This document shows, piece by piece, positions 35,915-44,098 of a stretch of 64,000 bases of DNA. The DNA is taken from assembly GCF_000426645.1 (NCBI RefSeq), contig NZ_AUFT01000008.1, positions 62,001 to 126,000 of the forward strand, in the 5' to 3' direction. Position 1 is the stretch's first letter, and each line of letters starts with the position of its first letter. Origin of the DNA: Nakamurella lactea DSM 19367 (lineage in GTDB: Bacteria; Actinomycetota; Actinomycetes; Mycobacteriales; Nakamurellaceae). The translations under genes were made by a program, and so were the position numbers. The notes under the pieces are model-generated. The model saw only the letters and a list, made by a program, of their open reading frames with translations, was not told the origin of the DNA and did not search any database.

Positions 35915-36604
35915 TCACTCATGACGATAGTTCTCCAACCCGAGGCTCTCGCAGGTGGTGTCGTCACCCGGGAAGATGCCGGCCTGCCCGGACGGCAGGA
36001 CGCAGGCGACCAGCGGCGGAACCGAGTAGGCATTGCCGGTCGGCACGGCGTTGATGTCCGGTGGCTTGCCGAACTGGAAGACCCCGGACCGCCAGTAGGC
36101 GGCGCAGATGTCGACCCCGCTGGCCGCGGCGTCCCGCGGGTCCTCCGCGGTCCCCTGGGTGGCGAACTCCATCCGATTCCCGTTGTCCTCGCTCAGGCTT
36201 GCACTGCCGTAGCAGTAGGCGGTCTCGGTATTGGTGACCTTGCCGAACACTCCGAAGGCGGCGGCCGTGCCGGTGCCCGCCAGGATCACCGCGATGCTGA
36301 TGCCGCCGGCGATGAAGCGCCGGCGCCGGCGGCGCTGGGCGGCCAGGTCGATCACCACGGCGTCCCGGCCGGCGGCCGTGCCCGCGTCAGTGCGGTCCTC
36401 GGTGTCGTGGTCGGGTGCAGTGTCGTGGTCGGGTGCAGTGTCGTGGTCGGGTGCAGTGTCGTCGTCGGGCGCGGTGTCGTCGTCGGGCGCGGTGTCGGTG
36501 GCGGTGTCCGGCAGGGCCGCCAGGTAAGCCAGGTGGCGGCGCTGCACCTGCGGACTCAGCTCGAGGTCGGGCAGGTCCGCGACCAGGTCGTCGAAGGTCG
36601 TCAT
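35915..36604 (-). CDS. Probable anti-sigma/membrane partner with DTAPD repeats
   Basis: 229 aa, ATG overlapping the ECF sigma stop (ATGA). Residues 1-30 are a short cytoplasmic helix. Residues ~35-65 are five to six DTAPDDD/DTAPDHD hexapeptide units. A basic stretch RRRRRRF precedes one transmembrane helix (IAGGISIAVILAGTGTAAAF). The external ~120 residues contain four Cys and no known domain. Gene order and topology suggest control of the sigma factor, although a zinc-finger anti-sigma motif is absent. Confidence 0.6.
   Translation of the reverse strand: MTTFDDLVADLPDLELSPQVQRRHLAYLAALPDTATDTAPDDDTAPDDDTAPDHDTAPDHDTAPDHDTEDRTDAGTAAGRDAVVIDLAAQRRRRRRFIAGGISIAVILAGTGTAAAFGVFGKVTNTETAYCYGSASLSEDNGNRMEFATQGTAEDPRDAAASGVDICAAYWRSGVFQFGKPPDINAVPTGNAYSVPPLVACVLPSGQAGIFPGDDTTCESLGLENYRHE
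36403..36492. repeat. 18-bp coding repeat, five copies
   Basis: The unit TGTCGTGGTCGGGTGCAG (with TGTCGTCGTCGGGCGCGG variants) recurs at 36403, 36421, 36439, 36457 and 36475, inside the anti-sigma-like gene, where it encodes the DTAPDHD/DTAPDDD track. Copy number is likely to vary between strains. Confidence 0.85.
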
Positions 36605-37203
36605 GGGTTGCTCCTGCGGGTGCGGCGGGGTGCGTCATCGGAGTTGAGAGCTGCATAGCTGGTGCGCGCCTTGGCCAGTGCGCGGGACAGCCGGGACCTG
36701 ACGGTGCCGGCGGGCTCACCGGTGACGCCGGCCACCACGTTCGCCGACAGTCCGCGCAGCACGCAGAACTGGATCACTTCCTGCTCGGCCGTGGTGAGGT
36801 CGGCCAGCACATCGGTGAGCATCCGGATCCGGGCCCGATCCTCGGCGGACGCGGCCAGCTCCTCGGCGATGTCCGGGACGTCGCCGGGCAGCTCGACCCT
36901 GGCCAGGGCGCGGCGGGCCCGGATGATCGACCGGCGGCTGTCCTTGATCAGGTTGTTCGCGGTGCCGAGCAGCCAGGGCAGCAGCCCGGCGGTGGGGTGC
37001 GGTTCGATCACCGACCGGCGACGCCAGGCGATGGCGAACACCTCGGCGGTCAGGTCCTCCGCGTCGGCGCGGACCACCCCACGTTGCAGGAAGTGGGTGA
37101 ACACCTGGGACGAATGACGGCGGTAGACGGCCGCGAACGCCGCCCGGTCATCCTCATCGGCGGTCGGCTGCAGCTGCCGCTCGTCGTCCGTAGTCGCTCC
37201 CAC
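36601..37203 (-). CDS. ECF-subfamily RNA polymerase sigma factor
   Basis: 200 aa from the GTG at 37203; no strong ribosome site is visible and an upstream start at 37296 is possible but gives a Cys/Pro-rich non-conserved N-terminus. Sigma region 2 is FAAVYRRHSSQVFTHFLQRGV and DAEDLTAEVFAIAWRRR; region 4 is LTTAEQEVIQFCVLRGLSANV and GEPAGTVRSRLSRALAKAR. The 4-nt overlap with the membrane partner gene supports a sigma/anti-sigma pair. Targets are unknown. Confidence 0.83.
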   Translation of the reverse strand: MGATTDDERQLQPTADEDDRAAFAAVYRRHSSQVFTHFLQRGVVRADAEDLTAEVFAIAWRRRSVIEPHPTAGLLPWLLGTANNLIKDSRRSIIRARRALARVELPGDVPDIAEELAASAEDRARIRMLTDVLADLTTAEQEVIQFCVLRGLSANVVAGVTGEPAGTVRSRLSRALAKARTSYAALNSDDAPRRTRRSNP

Positions 37204-37267
37204 CGTCGGTAATGGCCGTCGGCATCCGAGCGTTGCACAGGTCCGAAATTTTGGGACCGGAGGACGG

Positions 37268-37702
37268 TCAGCCGGCGTGCTGTTGCAGCACCGCACCGAT
37301 CCGCGGCAGCGCCGCCTTGACGTTCTCCTTGGCCCGGCCGCGCAGCCCGTTGTAGGCCTTCTGCACGGTCTTGCGGCCGGACTTGCCGACCCGGTTGTCG
37401 GTGACGGTGAGCAGGGCGTCCGCCGCCTCGTCGCCCCGGCCGGCCAGATAGCTGCCGAAGTCGCCGGCGCCGCCGAAGTCGGTCCAGAACGGCTCGAGAA
37501 CGGTGGCGAAGTCCGGCAGCATCCGGTTGGTGGCGCTGGTGGTGATGTTCGGGCTGACCTTCTTGACCGTGGCGTAGCCGGCCTTGATCGCGGCGCCGGA
37601 GACGCCCTTCTTGCCCTTGACCTCGGCGTCGATCACCGCCACCAGATCGGCGACGACGGCGGGACGACGCTGCTCGGCGAGTAGGGCTTCGGTCAGGGTC
37701 AC
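37268..37702 (-). CDS. DUF6918-like conserved hypothetical protein
   Basis: 144 aa from the GTG at 37702. The sequence begins VTLTEALLAEQRRPAVVADL and contains GVSGAAIKAGYATVKKVSPN, MLPDFATVLEPFWTDF, SYLAGRGDEAADALLTVTD and a basic C-terminal helix. I recognise the pattern of a conserved actinobacterial family (I believe DUF6918) of unknown function. It is all-helical in appearance, with no signal peptide. Confidence 0.7.
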   Translation of the reverse strand: MTLTEALLAEQRRPAVVADLVAVIDAEVKGKKGVSGAAIKAGYATVKKVSPNITTSATNRMLPDFATVLEPFWTDFGGAGDFGSYLAGRGDEAADALLTVTDNRVGKSGRKTVQKAYNGLRGRAKENVKAALPRIGAVLQQHAG

Positions 37703-37891
37703 TGGTGGCGCCTTTCGGTCGGGTCGGGTCCGCGTCCACCGTAACGGGCGGCAGGTTGGCGGATCCGGGCCGTCCACGGCAGCGCAGTGCACCCGGAATG
37801 CCCTGTGCGGGCACTTCGAGTGCATCCGGCGCGGCTGACGAGTGCGGGCCAGCACTGGTTGGGATCGGAGTACGGGATTACCGTCGGATCC

Positions 37892-38542
37892 ATGACCGAC
37901 CAGATCACGGCGCGGCAGTTCCACGAGGCGGATGGGGTCGACGACTGGCGGGTGGTGTTCGCCGGGGCGGGCGCGTACTTCAGCACCGGGTCGTTCGGCA
38001 AGGGCGTCGCGCTGGTGGATGCCATCGGCGCCCTGGCCGACGCGGCGAACCACCATCCGGACGTCGACCTGCGCTATTCGGCGGTGGCCGTGCGGCTGAT
38101 CAGCCACGACGTCGGTGGCCTCAGTCGTCGTGATGTCGCACTGGCGCAACAGATCTCGGTCGCCGCGAAGGAGTTGGGTGTGACCGCCGACCCGTCGATG
38201 GTGCAGACCGTGCAGGTGGCCATCGACGCCGTGGTGAGCAGCGAGGTGATGCCGTTCTGGCGGGCGGTGCTCGGCTACGTGGAGCGGGGTGATGAGGACC
38301 TGGACGACCCGCGCGGCAGCGGTCCGTCGCTGTGGTTCCAGGACATGGACCGGCCCCGACCGGAACGCAACCGCATCCACATCGACGTGTCGGTGCCGCA
38401 CGACCAGGCGAAGGCCAGGGTCGACGCGGCGATCGCCGCCGGCGGCCGGCTGATCAACGACAAGTTCGCGCCGATGTGGTGGACCCTCGCCGACGCGGAG
38501 GGCAACGAGGTCGACGTGGCGTCCTGGGTGGGCCGCGACTGA
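37892..38542 (+). CDS. 4a-hydroxytetrahydrobiopterin dehydratase fused to a VOC domain
   Basis: 216 aa from the ATG at 37892. Residues 1-95 are a pterin-4a-carbinolamine dehydratase domain (TARQFHEADGVDDWRVVFAGA, DAANHHPDVDLRYSAVAVRL with the HHPD motif, SRRDVALAQQIS). Residues ~105-216 are a glyoxalase/VOC domain (VMPFWRAVLGYVERG, NRIHIDVSVPHDQA, APMWWTLADAEGNEVDVASW). Such fusions occur in actinobacteria without a clear pterin-dependent hydroxylase, so the physiological reaction is uncertain. Confidence 0.85.
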   Translation: MTDQITARQFHEADGVDDWRVVFAGAGAYFSTGSFGKGVALVDAIGALADAANHHPDVDLRYSAVAVRLISHDVGGLSRRDVALAQQISVAAKELGVTADPSMVQTVQVAIDAVVSSEVMPFWRAVLGYVERGDEDLDDPRGSGPSLWFQDMDRPRPERNRIHIDVSVPHDQAKARVDAAIAAGGRLINDKFAPMWWTLADAEGNEVDVASWVGRD

Positions 38543-38632
38543 CGGTGGTGTCGCCCGGAGTGCACCCAAAGTGCGGCGTGGGACCCCTTTTGATGCATTC
38601 GGTGAGGGAGGAACTGATCTGCCACGCTGGGT

Positions 38633-39418
38633 TCAGCGGGCATAGACGCTGATGTGCCGCTTGCTGTCGGACGTGAACGGCTCGTCGCGCCAACCGGCCC
38701 ATCGGTTGACCAGCCGCAAGCCGGCGATCCGGGCCATCAGGTCCATTTCGCCCGGCCAGATCAGCCGGCAGGAGATCGGGCCCATCCGCACACCGCCGCT
38801 GGTCAGGCTGACGTGGTTCTCGTCCAGGATCTGGGTGACCGGGTCGTAGCGGTTCACGTCCAGCACCACCTCGTCGGTGGTCACCCGTTCGACGTCGACG
38901 AACTGGTCACCGCGCAGCCAGGCTGACGGAACCCCGGCCTCGACCACGAACACCCCGTTGTCGGTGAGATGCCGGGCGGCATTCTCGAAGCAGCGGACCT
39001 GCGCCTGCTGGGTCAACAGGTTGTAGATGGTGTTGAACACCAGGTACACCAACGGGTATCGCTCGCCCGGTGCGCGAACCTCCGCCATGTCGCCGATCGT
39101 CACCCGCAGGTCGGCGCCACCGGGTTTGGCCCGCATCGCCGCCACCATGTCCGGCGACAACTCGATCCCGTCGACCCGGACGCCGCGCTGCGCCAGCGGT
39201 AGCGCGATGCGGCCGGTCCCGATGGCGAGTTCCAGCGCCGTCCGCTCGACGGCGTGGCCCTGCCCGGCTCGGCCGCCGTCCGCGTCGCCACTGGTCGCAT
39301 CACGATGGGTGTAGCGGTCGAGGAAGTCCACGGTCTGGGCCTCGTCGCCGCGCGGGTGGTCGTCGTAGCGACCGGCGACGTCGGGGCCGAAGCTGGTCGC
39401 CGGGTCGAATCCCTGCAT
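38633..39418 (-). CDS. Class I SAM-dependent methyltransferase
   Basis: 261 aa from the ATG at 39418 (MQGFDPATSFGPDVAGRYDD). Motif I is ALELAIGTGRIALPLAQRGV, then VDGIELSPDMVAAMRAKPGG, VTIGDMAEV and LVYLVFNTIYNLLTQ. The N-terminal segment DVAGRYD(D)HPRGDEAQTVDF is typical of a common actinobacterial methyltransferase group of unknown substrate. It stands alone. Confidence 0.83.
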   Translation of the reverse strand: MQGFDPATSFGPDVAGRYDDHPRGDEAQTVDFLDRYTHRDATSGDADGGRAGQGHAVERTALELAIGTGRIALPLAQRGVRVDGIELSPDMVAAMRAKPGGADLRVTIGDMAEVRAPGERYPLVYLVFNTIYNLLTQQAQVRCFENAARHLTDNGVFVVEAGVPSAWLRGDQFVDVERVTTDEVVLDVNRYDPVTQILDENHVSLTSGGVRMGPISCRLIWPGEMDLMARIAGLRLVNRWAGWRDEPFTSDSKRHISVYAR

Positions 39419-39557
39419 GCCCGGGAGTGTGACGGGCAGCGGCCGGATCGGCAACAGCTTTACCCGTCAGCCCGTCAGCCGAATCGGTCGACGACCGCGG
39501 AACCGGCGCGGGCCCGGACCGAATGGTCCGGGCCCGCGTTATCAGAACACTGGTCGG

Positions 39558-39677
39558 TTACCAGCGGCGTCGGTCGACGCTCTTCCGTCGTTCGGTGCGG
39601 ACCCGGCGGGCCACGCGGATGGCCTCCATGTCACGTCGGTTCTGCTTCTGTCGGTCGCGGGCCAGGTCTTCGTACAT
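39558..39677 (-). CDS. Possible very small basic conserved protein
   Basis: 39 aa: MYEDLARDRQKQNRRDMEAI then RVARRVRTERRKSVDRRRW. It resembles short Arg-rich actinobacterial proteins that begin with an ExLARxR-like helix. The same frame is open upstream to a stop near 39765 and reads plausible sequence (HHESPRSAALHW), so the true start could be a non-ATG codon further 5'. The rest of 39419-39973 shows no other gene. Confidence 0.4.
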   Translation of the reverse strand: MYEDLARDRQKQNRRDMEAIRVARRVRTERRKSVDRRRW

Positions 39678-39973
39678 CCAGTGCAATGCGGCGCTCCGGG
39701 GACTCTCGTGATGGGTTTCGTCGTCGATGTCTGTGTTGGTCCTCTCCGGTCGATAGATGAGACCTCAAGTGGCGCAACAAACTTCTTCGGGATGCTGGCT
39801 TCAGGGTGGGAGCTCGGGTGGACCTCGGGAGCGGACGGTGACGGGTTTCGGGCGCGCAGGCGTTGGCAGTCCCTTCGAAGGGGTGGCTGGGGGGCGACCG
39901 ACAAACATACCTCTTGGCGTCGGTCGACGGAAGGCCTGCCGGCCGCTGATGCCCGGCCAGGTCGACCGGCGGA

Positions 39974-40399
39974 TCACCCGAAGGGGGTCACGAACTTCCG
40001 CTGTGATCGGGTTTCGACCGCACGTGCGTCGTAATGCCGGCGCACATATTCGACCGCCGCCACGGCCGGCACCCCGTCCAGGACGGCGAGGCAGGCGAGC
40101 GCCGTGCCGGTGCGGCCGTGGCCACCGGCGCAGGCGACCTCCACCCGTTCGTCGGTGGACCGGCGCCAGAGCTCGGCCAGCGCATCGCGGGCATCCCGCG
40201 GGTCCGAAGGCAGCCGGAAGTCCGGCCAGTGCACCCAGCGTGACGGCCAGTCCAGCGGTGCGGGCCGCCGGCCGAGCAGGTACAGCCCGAACTGTGGCGG
40301 TGGCCCGATCGGCATTGGCCTGCTGAGTCCGCGGCCCCGAACCAGCCGGCCGGACGGCAGCGCCAGCACGCCGGCAGCGGTAGCGTCCCAGCCGTCCAT
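39974..40399 (-). CDS. Protein tyrosine phosphatase-like protein
   Basis: 141 aa from the ATG at 40399. The P-loop VACAGGHGRTGTALACLAVL has the CX5R(T) signature, with Cys nucleophile and Arg. The general-acid loop may be HWPDFRLPSDP. The N-terminus reads MDGWDATAAGVLALPSGRLV. It is shorter than classical tyrosine phosphatases and matches compact actinobacterial members. The substrate is unknown. It is divergent from aminopeptidase N. Confidence 0.75.
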   Translation of the reverse strand: MDGWDATAAGVLALPSGRLVRGRGLSRPMPIGPPPQFGLYLLGRRPAPLDWPSRWVHWPDFRLPSDPRDARDALAELWRRSTDERVEVACAGGHGRTGTALACLAVLDGVPAVAAVEYVRRHYDARAVETRSQRKFVTPFG

Positions 40400-40511
40400 C
40401 ACGGGCACGCTACCCGCGCGGCGGCGACGGACCGGCGACACAGCGGCGACGGAGCAGCGACCGACCGACGACGGCGCTGCCGCCCCTGTCCGGGGTGCTT
40501 GACTGGAGCCG

Positions 40512-43175
40512 ATGAGTACCGCGAACCTCACCCGGACCGAGACCGCCCGCCGCGCCGAGCTCGTCGGTGACCTGCGGCAACTGGTCGAGCTCGACCTGAC
40601 CGCAGCGGCCGATCCGGCCGTCGGCACCTTCGGCTCCCGCAGCACCCTGCGGTTCAGCGGAGTTCCCGGCGAGCACACCTGGGTTGATCTGATCGCCGAC
40701 GGCCTCGGGTCGGCAATCCTGAACGGCGTGCCGCTGGACGTCGCCGACTATGACGGCGCCCGGCTGCCGATCGGCCCGCTGGCTGCGGAGAACCAGCTGG
40801 TGGTGCAGGCGGCCTGCAGGTACAGCGTCACCGGCGAGGGCCTGCACCGTTTCCGCGACCCTGAGGACGGCAACACCTACCTCTACAGCCACTTCGAACC
40901 GACCGACTCACGGCGGATGTTCAGCTGCTTCGAGCAGCCGGACCTCAAGGGCCGCTTCACCTTCCGCGTCACTGCACCGGCCGACTGGCAGGTGCTGTCG
41001 AACCAGCCGGAGTCCGGACGGGAGCCGGTGGGCGATGACGTCGCGACGGTGAGCTTCGCCGTCAGCCCGCCGTTGTCCAGCTACCTCACCGCGGTGGCCG
41101 CCGGCCCCTACCACCGGGTCGACGACGGCTGGTCGACAGCCCGTCAGGACGGCAGCAGCCAGCAGATCGAGCTCGCGCTGTTGTGTCGCGCCTCGATGGC
41201 GCAGCACCTGGCCGCCGCCGACATTCTCACCGTCACCAAGCAGGGTCTGGACTTCTACGACCGGGAGTTCGGCTACCCGTACCCGTGGGGGAAGTACCAC
41301 CAGATCTTCGTGCCGGAGTACAACATCGGCGCGATGGAGAACCCGGGGCTGGTCACCTTCACCGAGGATTACCTGCCGCGTGGCTCGGCGACCCGGCCGG
41401 AACGGGAGGCCAGGGCGAACACCATCCTGCACGAGATGGCGCACATGTGGTTCGGCGACCTGGTCACCCCGCAGTGGTGGGACGACCTGTGGCTCAAGGA
41501 GAGTTTCGCCGACTACATGGGCACCCACGTCAACTCGGTGGCGACCGAGTTCACCGATGCCTGGACGCCGTTCGCCGCCCGCCGCAAGGCCTGGGCCTAC
41601 CTGCAGGACCAGCTGCCGACCACCCATCCGATCGTTGCCACCATCGACGACGTGGAGGCGGCCCGGCAGAACTTCGACGGCATCACCTACGCCAAGGGTG
41701 CGTCAGTGCTCAAGCAGCTGGTCGCCTATGTCGGCGAGCCGGCGTTCTTCGCCGCCGCCCGCCGGTACTTCGCCGAGCACGCATTCGGCAACACCAGACT
41801 GCCGGACCTGTTGGCCGCGTTGACCTCCGAGTGCGACCGCGACCTTCAGGCCTGGTCGGTGCAGTGGCTGCAGACCGCCGGGATCTCGGAGCTCACGCCG
41901 GTGCTCACTCGCGGCGCCGACGGTCGGCTCACCGAGCTGGTCATCGAGCAGCGGGCCACCGACCCGACCACCGGCGAGCCGAACCTGCGTCCGCACCGGC
42001 TGGTGGTCGGCCTGTACGAGCTGGTCTCCGGCCGGCTCACCCGCACCGAGCGGATCGAACTGGACGTGGTCGGCGGGCGAACCCCGGTGCCCGACGCGGT
42101 CGGCAGCGACCCGGCGCTGGTGCTGGTCAACGACGACGACCTGACCTACGCCAAGGTGCGGCTCGCCGCTGACGCACTGCCGACGCTGCGCACGCACCTG
42201 TCGACCATCGACAGCAGCCTGTCCAGGGCAATCGTCACCTCGGCACTGTGGAACGCCACCCGGGATGCGCTGCTGCCGGCGGCCGACTACCTGCAGCTGG
42301 TCGGGGCGCAGTTGCGGGACGAGCCGGACCTCGGGCTGCTGCGTGGCCTGATCGGCAATGCGCAGATCGCCGTCGAGCGCTACCTGCCGGCGGCCGACCG
42401 GCCAGCGGCGCGGGCCGCGCTGCTGGCCGCGATCCGACAGCGCCTCGACGCTGCTGCCGCCGGTTCGGAGCTGCAGCTGCTCCTGGCCCGTAGCTTCCCG
42501 GCGGTCGCCGCCACGGTGCCGGCCGCGGCACCGCAGGTCCGCGGGTTGCTGGCGGGCAGCGAGGGACTGACCGGGCTGACGATCGACCCGGATCTGCGGT
42601 GGCAGCTCTGGCAGGCGCTGGCTGCCGTCGGCAGCGCCACCGAGGCCGAGCTGGCCGCGGTGCTGGCGCAGGACAACACCATGAGCGGCCGTACCGCGCA
42701 CCTGCAGGCGGTGACCAGCCGCACCGGTCGCAAGGACAGCGATTGGGCCCGGATGACCACCGACAGCTCGCTGACCAACGACCAGCTCGGCGCGATGATC
42801 ACCGGCTTCACCCAGCCGCTCGGCGCGGGCGAGCGGCACGACTTCGTGCAGCCGTACTTCGCCATGCTGATCGACATCTGGCGGCATCGCTCACAGGTGA
42901 TGGCCAGCATGCTGGCCGAGGACCTGTTCCCCGGCGGCGACCTACGGCCGGGCACCGCGGCCGACGGCCGGGACAACCTCGCCACCTCGCCGGCGGACGG
43001 CGTCGGCCCAGCTACGCCGATGGGGCAACATCCGGTGTTGGCCGAGGCCCACGGTTGGCTGGCTGCGCACCGGGACGCGCCGAATGCGTTGCGCCGCATC
43101 GTGATCGAGCGGACAGACGAGCTGGAGCGGGCGTTGCGCGCCCAGCAGGCCGGCACCGCGTCGGACGCCGGCTAG
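40512..43175 (+). CDS. pepN: Aminopeptidase N (M1 family)
   Basis: 887 aa. The N-terminal beta-domain is ~1-200 (THGR-like STLRFSGVPGEHTWVDL, FEPTDSRRMFSCFEQPDLKG). The catalytic domain has NIGAMENPGLVTF (exopeptidase GAMEN motif) and ILHEMAHMWFGDLVTPQWWDD followed by the Glu in WLKESFADYMG, giving the HExxH-x18-E zinc site. The C-terminal helical domain is ~530-880. It removes N-terminal residues from peptides in the cytoplasm. Length is normal for actinobacterial PepN. Confidence 0.95.
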   Translation: MSTANLTRTETARRAELVGDLRQLVELDLTAAADPAVGTFGSRSTLRFSGVPGEHTWVDLIADGLGSAILNGVPLDVADYDGARLPIGPLAAENQLVVQAACRYSVTGEGLHRFRDPEDGNTYLYSHFEPTDSRRMFSCFEQPDLKGRFTFRVTAPADWQVLSNQPESGREPVGDDVATVSFAVSPPLSSYLTAVAAGPYHRVDDGWSTARQDGSSQQIELALLCRASMAQHLAAADILTVTKQGLDFYDREFGYPYPWGKYHQIFVPEYNIGAMENPGLVTFTEDYLPRGSATRPEREARANTILHEMAHMWFGDLVTPQWWDDLWLKESFADYMGTHVNSVATEFTDAWTPFAARRKAWAYLQDQLPTTHPIVATIDDVEAARQNFDGITYAKGASVLKQLVAYVGEPAFFAAARRYFAEHAFGNTRLPDLLAALTSECDRDLQAWSVQWLQTAGISELTPVLTRGADGRLTELVIEQRATDPTTGEPNLRPHRLVVGLYELVSGRLTRTERIELDVVGGRTPVPDAVGSDPALVLVNDDDLTYAKVRLAADALPTLRTHLSTIDSSLSRAIVTSALWNATRDALLPAADYLQLVGAQLRDEPDLGLLRGLIGNAQIAVERYLPAADRPAARAALLAAIRQRLDAAAAGSELQLLLARSFPAVAATVPAAAPQVRGLLAGSEGLTGLTIDPDLRWQLWQALAAVGSATEAELAAVLAQDNTMSGRTAHLQAVTSRTGRKDSDWARMTTDSSLTNDQLGAMITGFTQPLGAGERHDFVQPYFAMLIDIWRHRSQVMASMLAEDLFPGGDLRPGTAADGRDNLATSPADGVGPATPMGQHPVLAEAHGWLAAHRDAPNALRRIVIERTDELERALRAQQAGTASDAG

Positions 43176-43200
43176 CGCCTGGGCACCGACAAGGGCGAGG

Positions 43201-44070
43201 ATGACGGACATGGATATTGGCATCGGACTCCCGAACACCGTCCCCGGCGTCGATCGCGCCGGCATCGTCGATTGGGCGCGGCGCAGCGAACAGGCGGGCT
43301 TCGCCTCGCTGGGCACCATCGACCGGCTGGTCTATTCGAACTACGAATCGCTGATCGCGCTGGCCGCTGCCGCGGCCGTCACCGAGCGGATCAGGCTCAC
43401 CACCGACGTGCTGCTCGCCCCGCTGCACGGCACCGCGCTGCTGGCCAAGCAGGCCGCCACCATCGACAGCCTCTCGAACGGCCGGCTGGTGCTGGGCATG
43501 GCAGTCGGTGGGCGGGAGGACGACTACCGGGCCGCCGGTGTCGACTTCCGTTCTCGCGGCAAGGTTTTCGACCGCCAGCTGGAAGAGCTCAGCGCGCACT
43601 GGGGCGGGGAGACCGGCGTCGGTCCTGCGCCCGCCGCCGGCCGGCCGCAGCTGTTGATCGGCGGCGGGAACGCCAAGTCCTACCAGCGGGTCGCCCGCTA
43701 TGCCGACGGCTGGACGATGGGCGGCGGCACCCCGGACATGGTCGCCGGAGCGCTCCCCGAGCTGACCGCCGCCTGGGCGGAGCAGGGACGCGAGGGCAAA
43801 CCGCGGGTCGTGGTGCTCTGCTACTACGCGCTGGGTGACGACGCCGAACAGCAGGCCCGCGACGACCTCGGGCACTACTACGCGTTCCTCGGCGACTACG
43901 CCGAGATGATCATCGGCAGTGCCGCCAAGGACGCCGACACCATCGGCCAGTACGTCGCGGGCTTCGCGGCCGCCGGGGTCGACGAGCTGATCCTGTTCCC
44001 GACCTCGGCCGACCCGGCGCAGGTCGAACTGCTGGCCGAAGCGGTGCCGGCCGGCCTGCTGGCCGGATAA
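43201..44070 (+). CDS. LLM-class flavin-dependent oxidoreductase
   Basis: 289 aa. The start at 43201 (MTDMDIGIGLPNT) or at 43210 is possible; the second has GAGG at better spacing. Luciferase-like barrel motifs are GFASLGTIDRLVYSNYESLIA, RLTTDVLLAPLHGTALLAKQA, RLVLGMAVGGREDDYRAAGVD and PQLLIGGGNAKSYQRVARYAD. It uses FMN or F420; the substrate is unknown. It follows pepN by 25 bp and may be co-transcribed. Confidence 0.85.
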   Translation: MTDMDIGIGLPNTVPGVDRAGIVDWARRSEQAGFASLGTIDRLVYSNYESLIALAAAAAVTERIRLTTDVLLAPLHGTALLAKQAATIDSLSNGRLVLGMAVGGREDDYRAAGVDFRSRGKVFDRQLEELSAHWGGETGVGPAPAAGRPQLLIGGGNAKSYQRVARYADGWTMGGGTPDMVAGALPELTAAWAEQGREGKPRVVVLCYYALGDDAEQQARDDLGHYYAFLGDYAEMIIGSAAKDADTIGQYVAGFAAAGVDELILFPTSADPAQVELLAEAVPAGLLAG

Positions 44071-44098
44071 CCGCAGTTGAACCCGCGAACCGGGCGGG

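Noticed and set aside
36403-36492. Regular 18-bp repeats that could suggest a CRISPR array
   Set aside because: There are no unique spacers, the units are directly adjacent and in frame, and they encode a DTAPD track. The same applies to the 21-bp repeats at 47684 and the 18-bp repeats at 60589.
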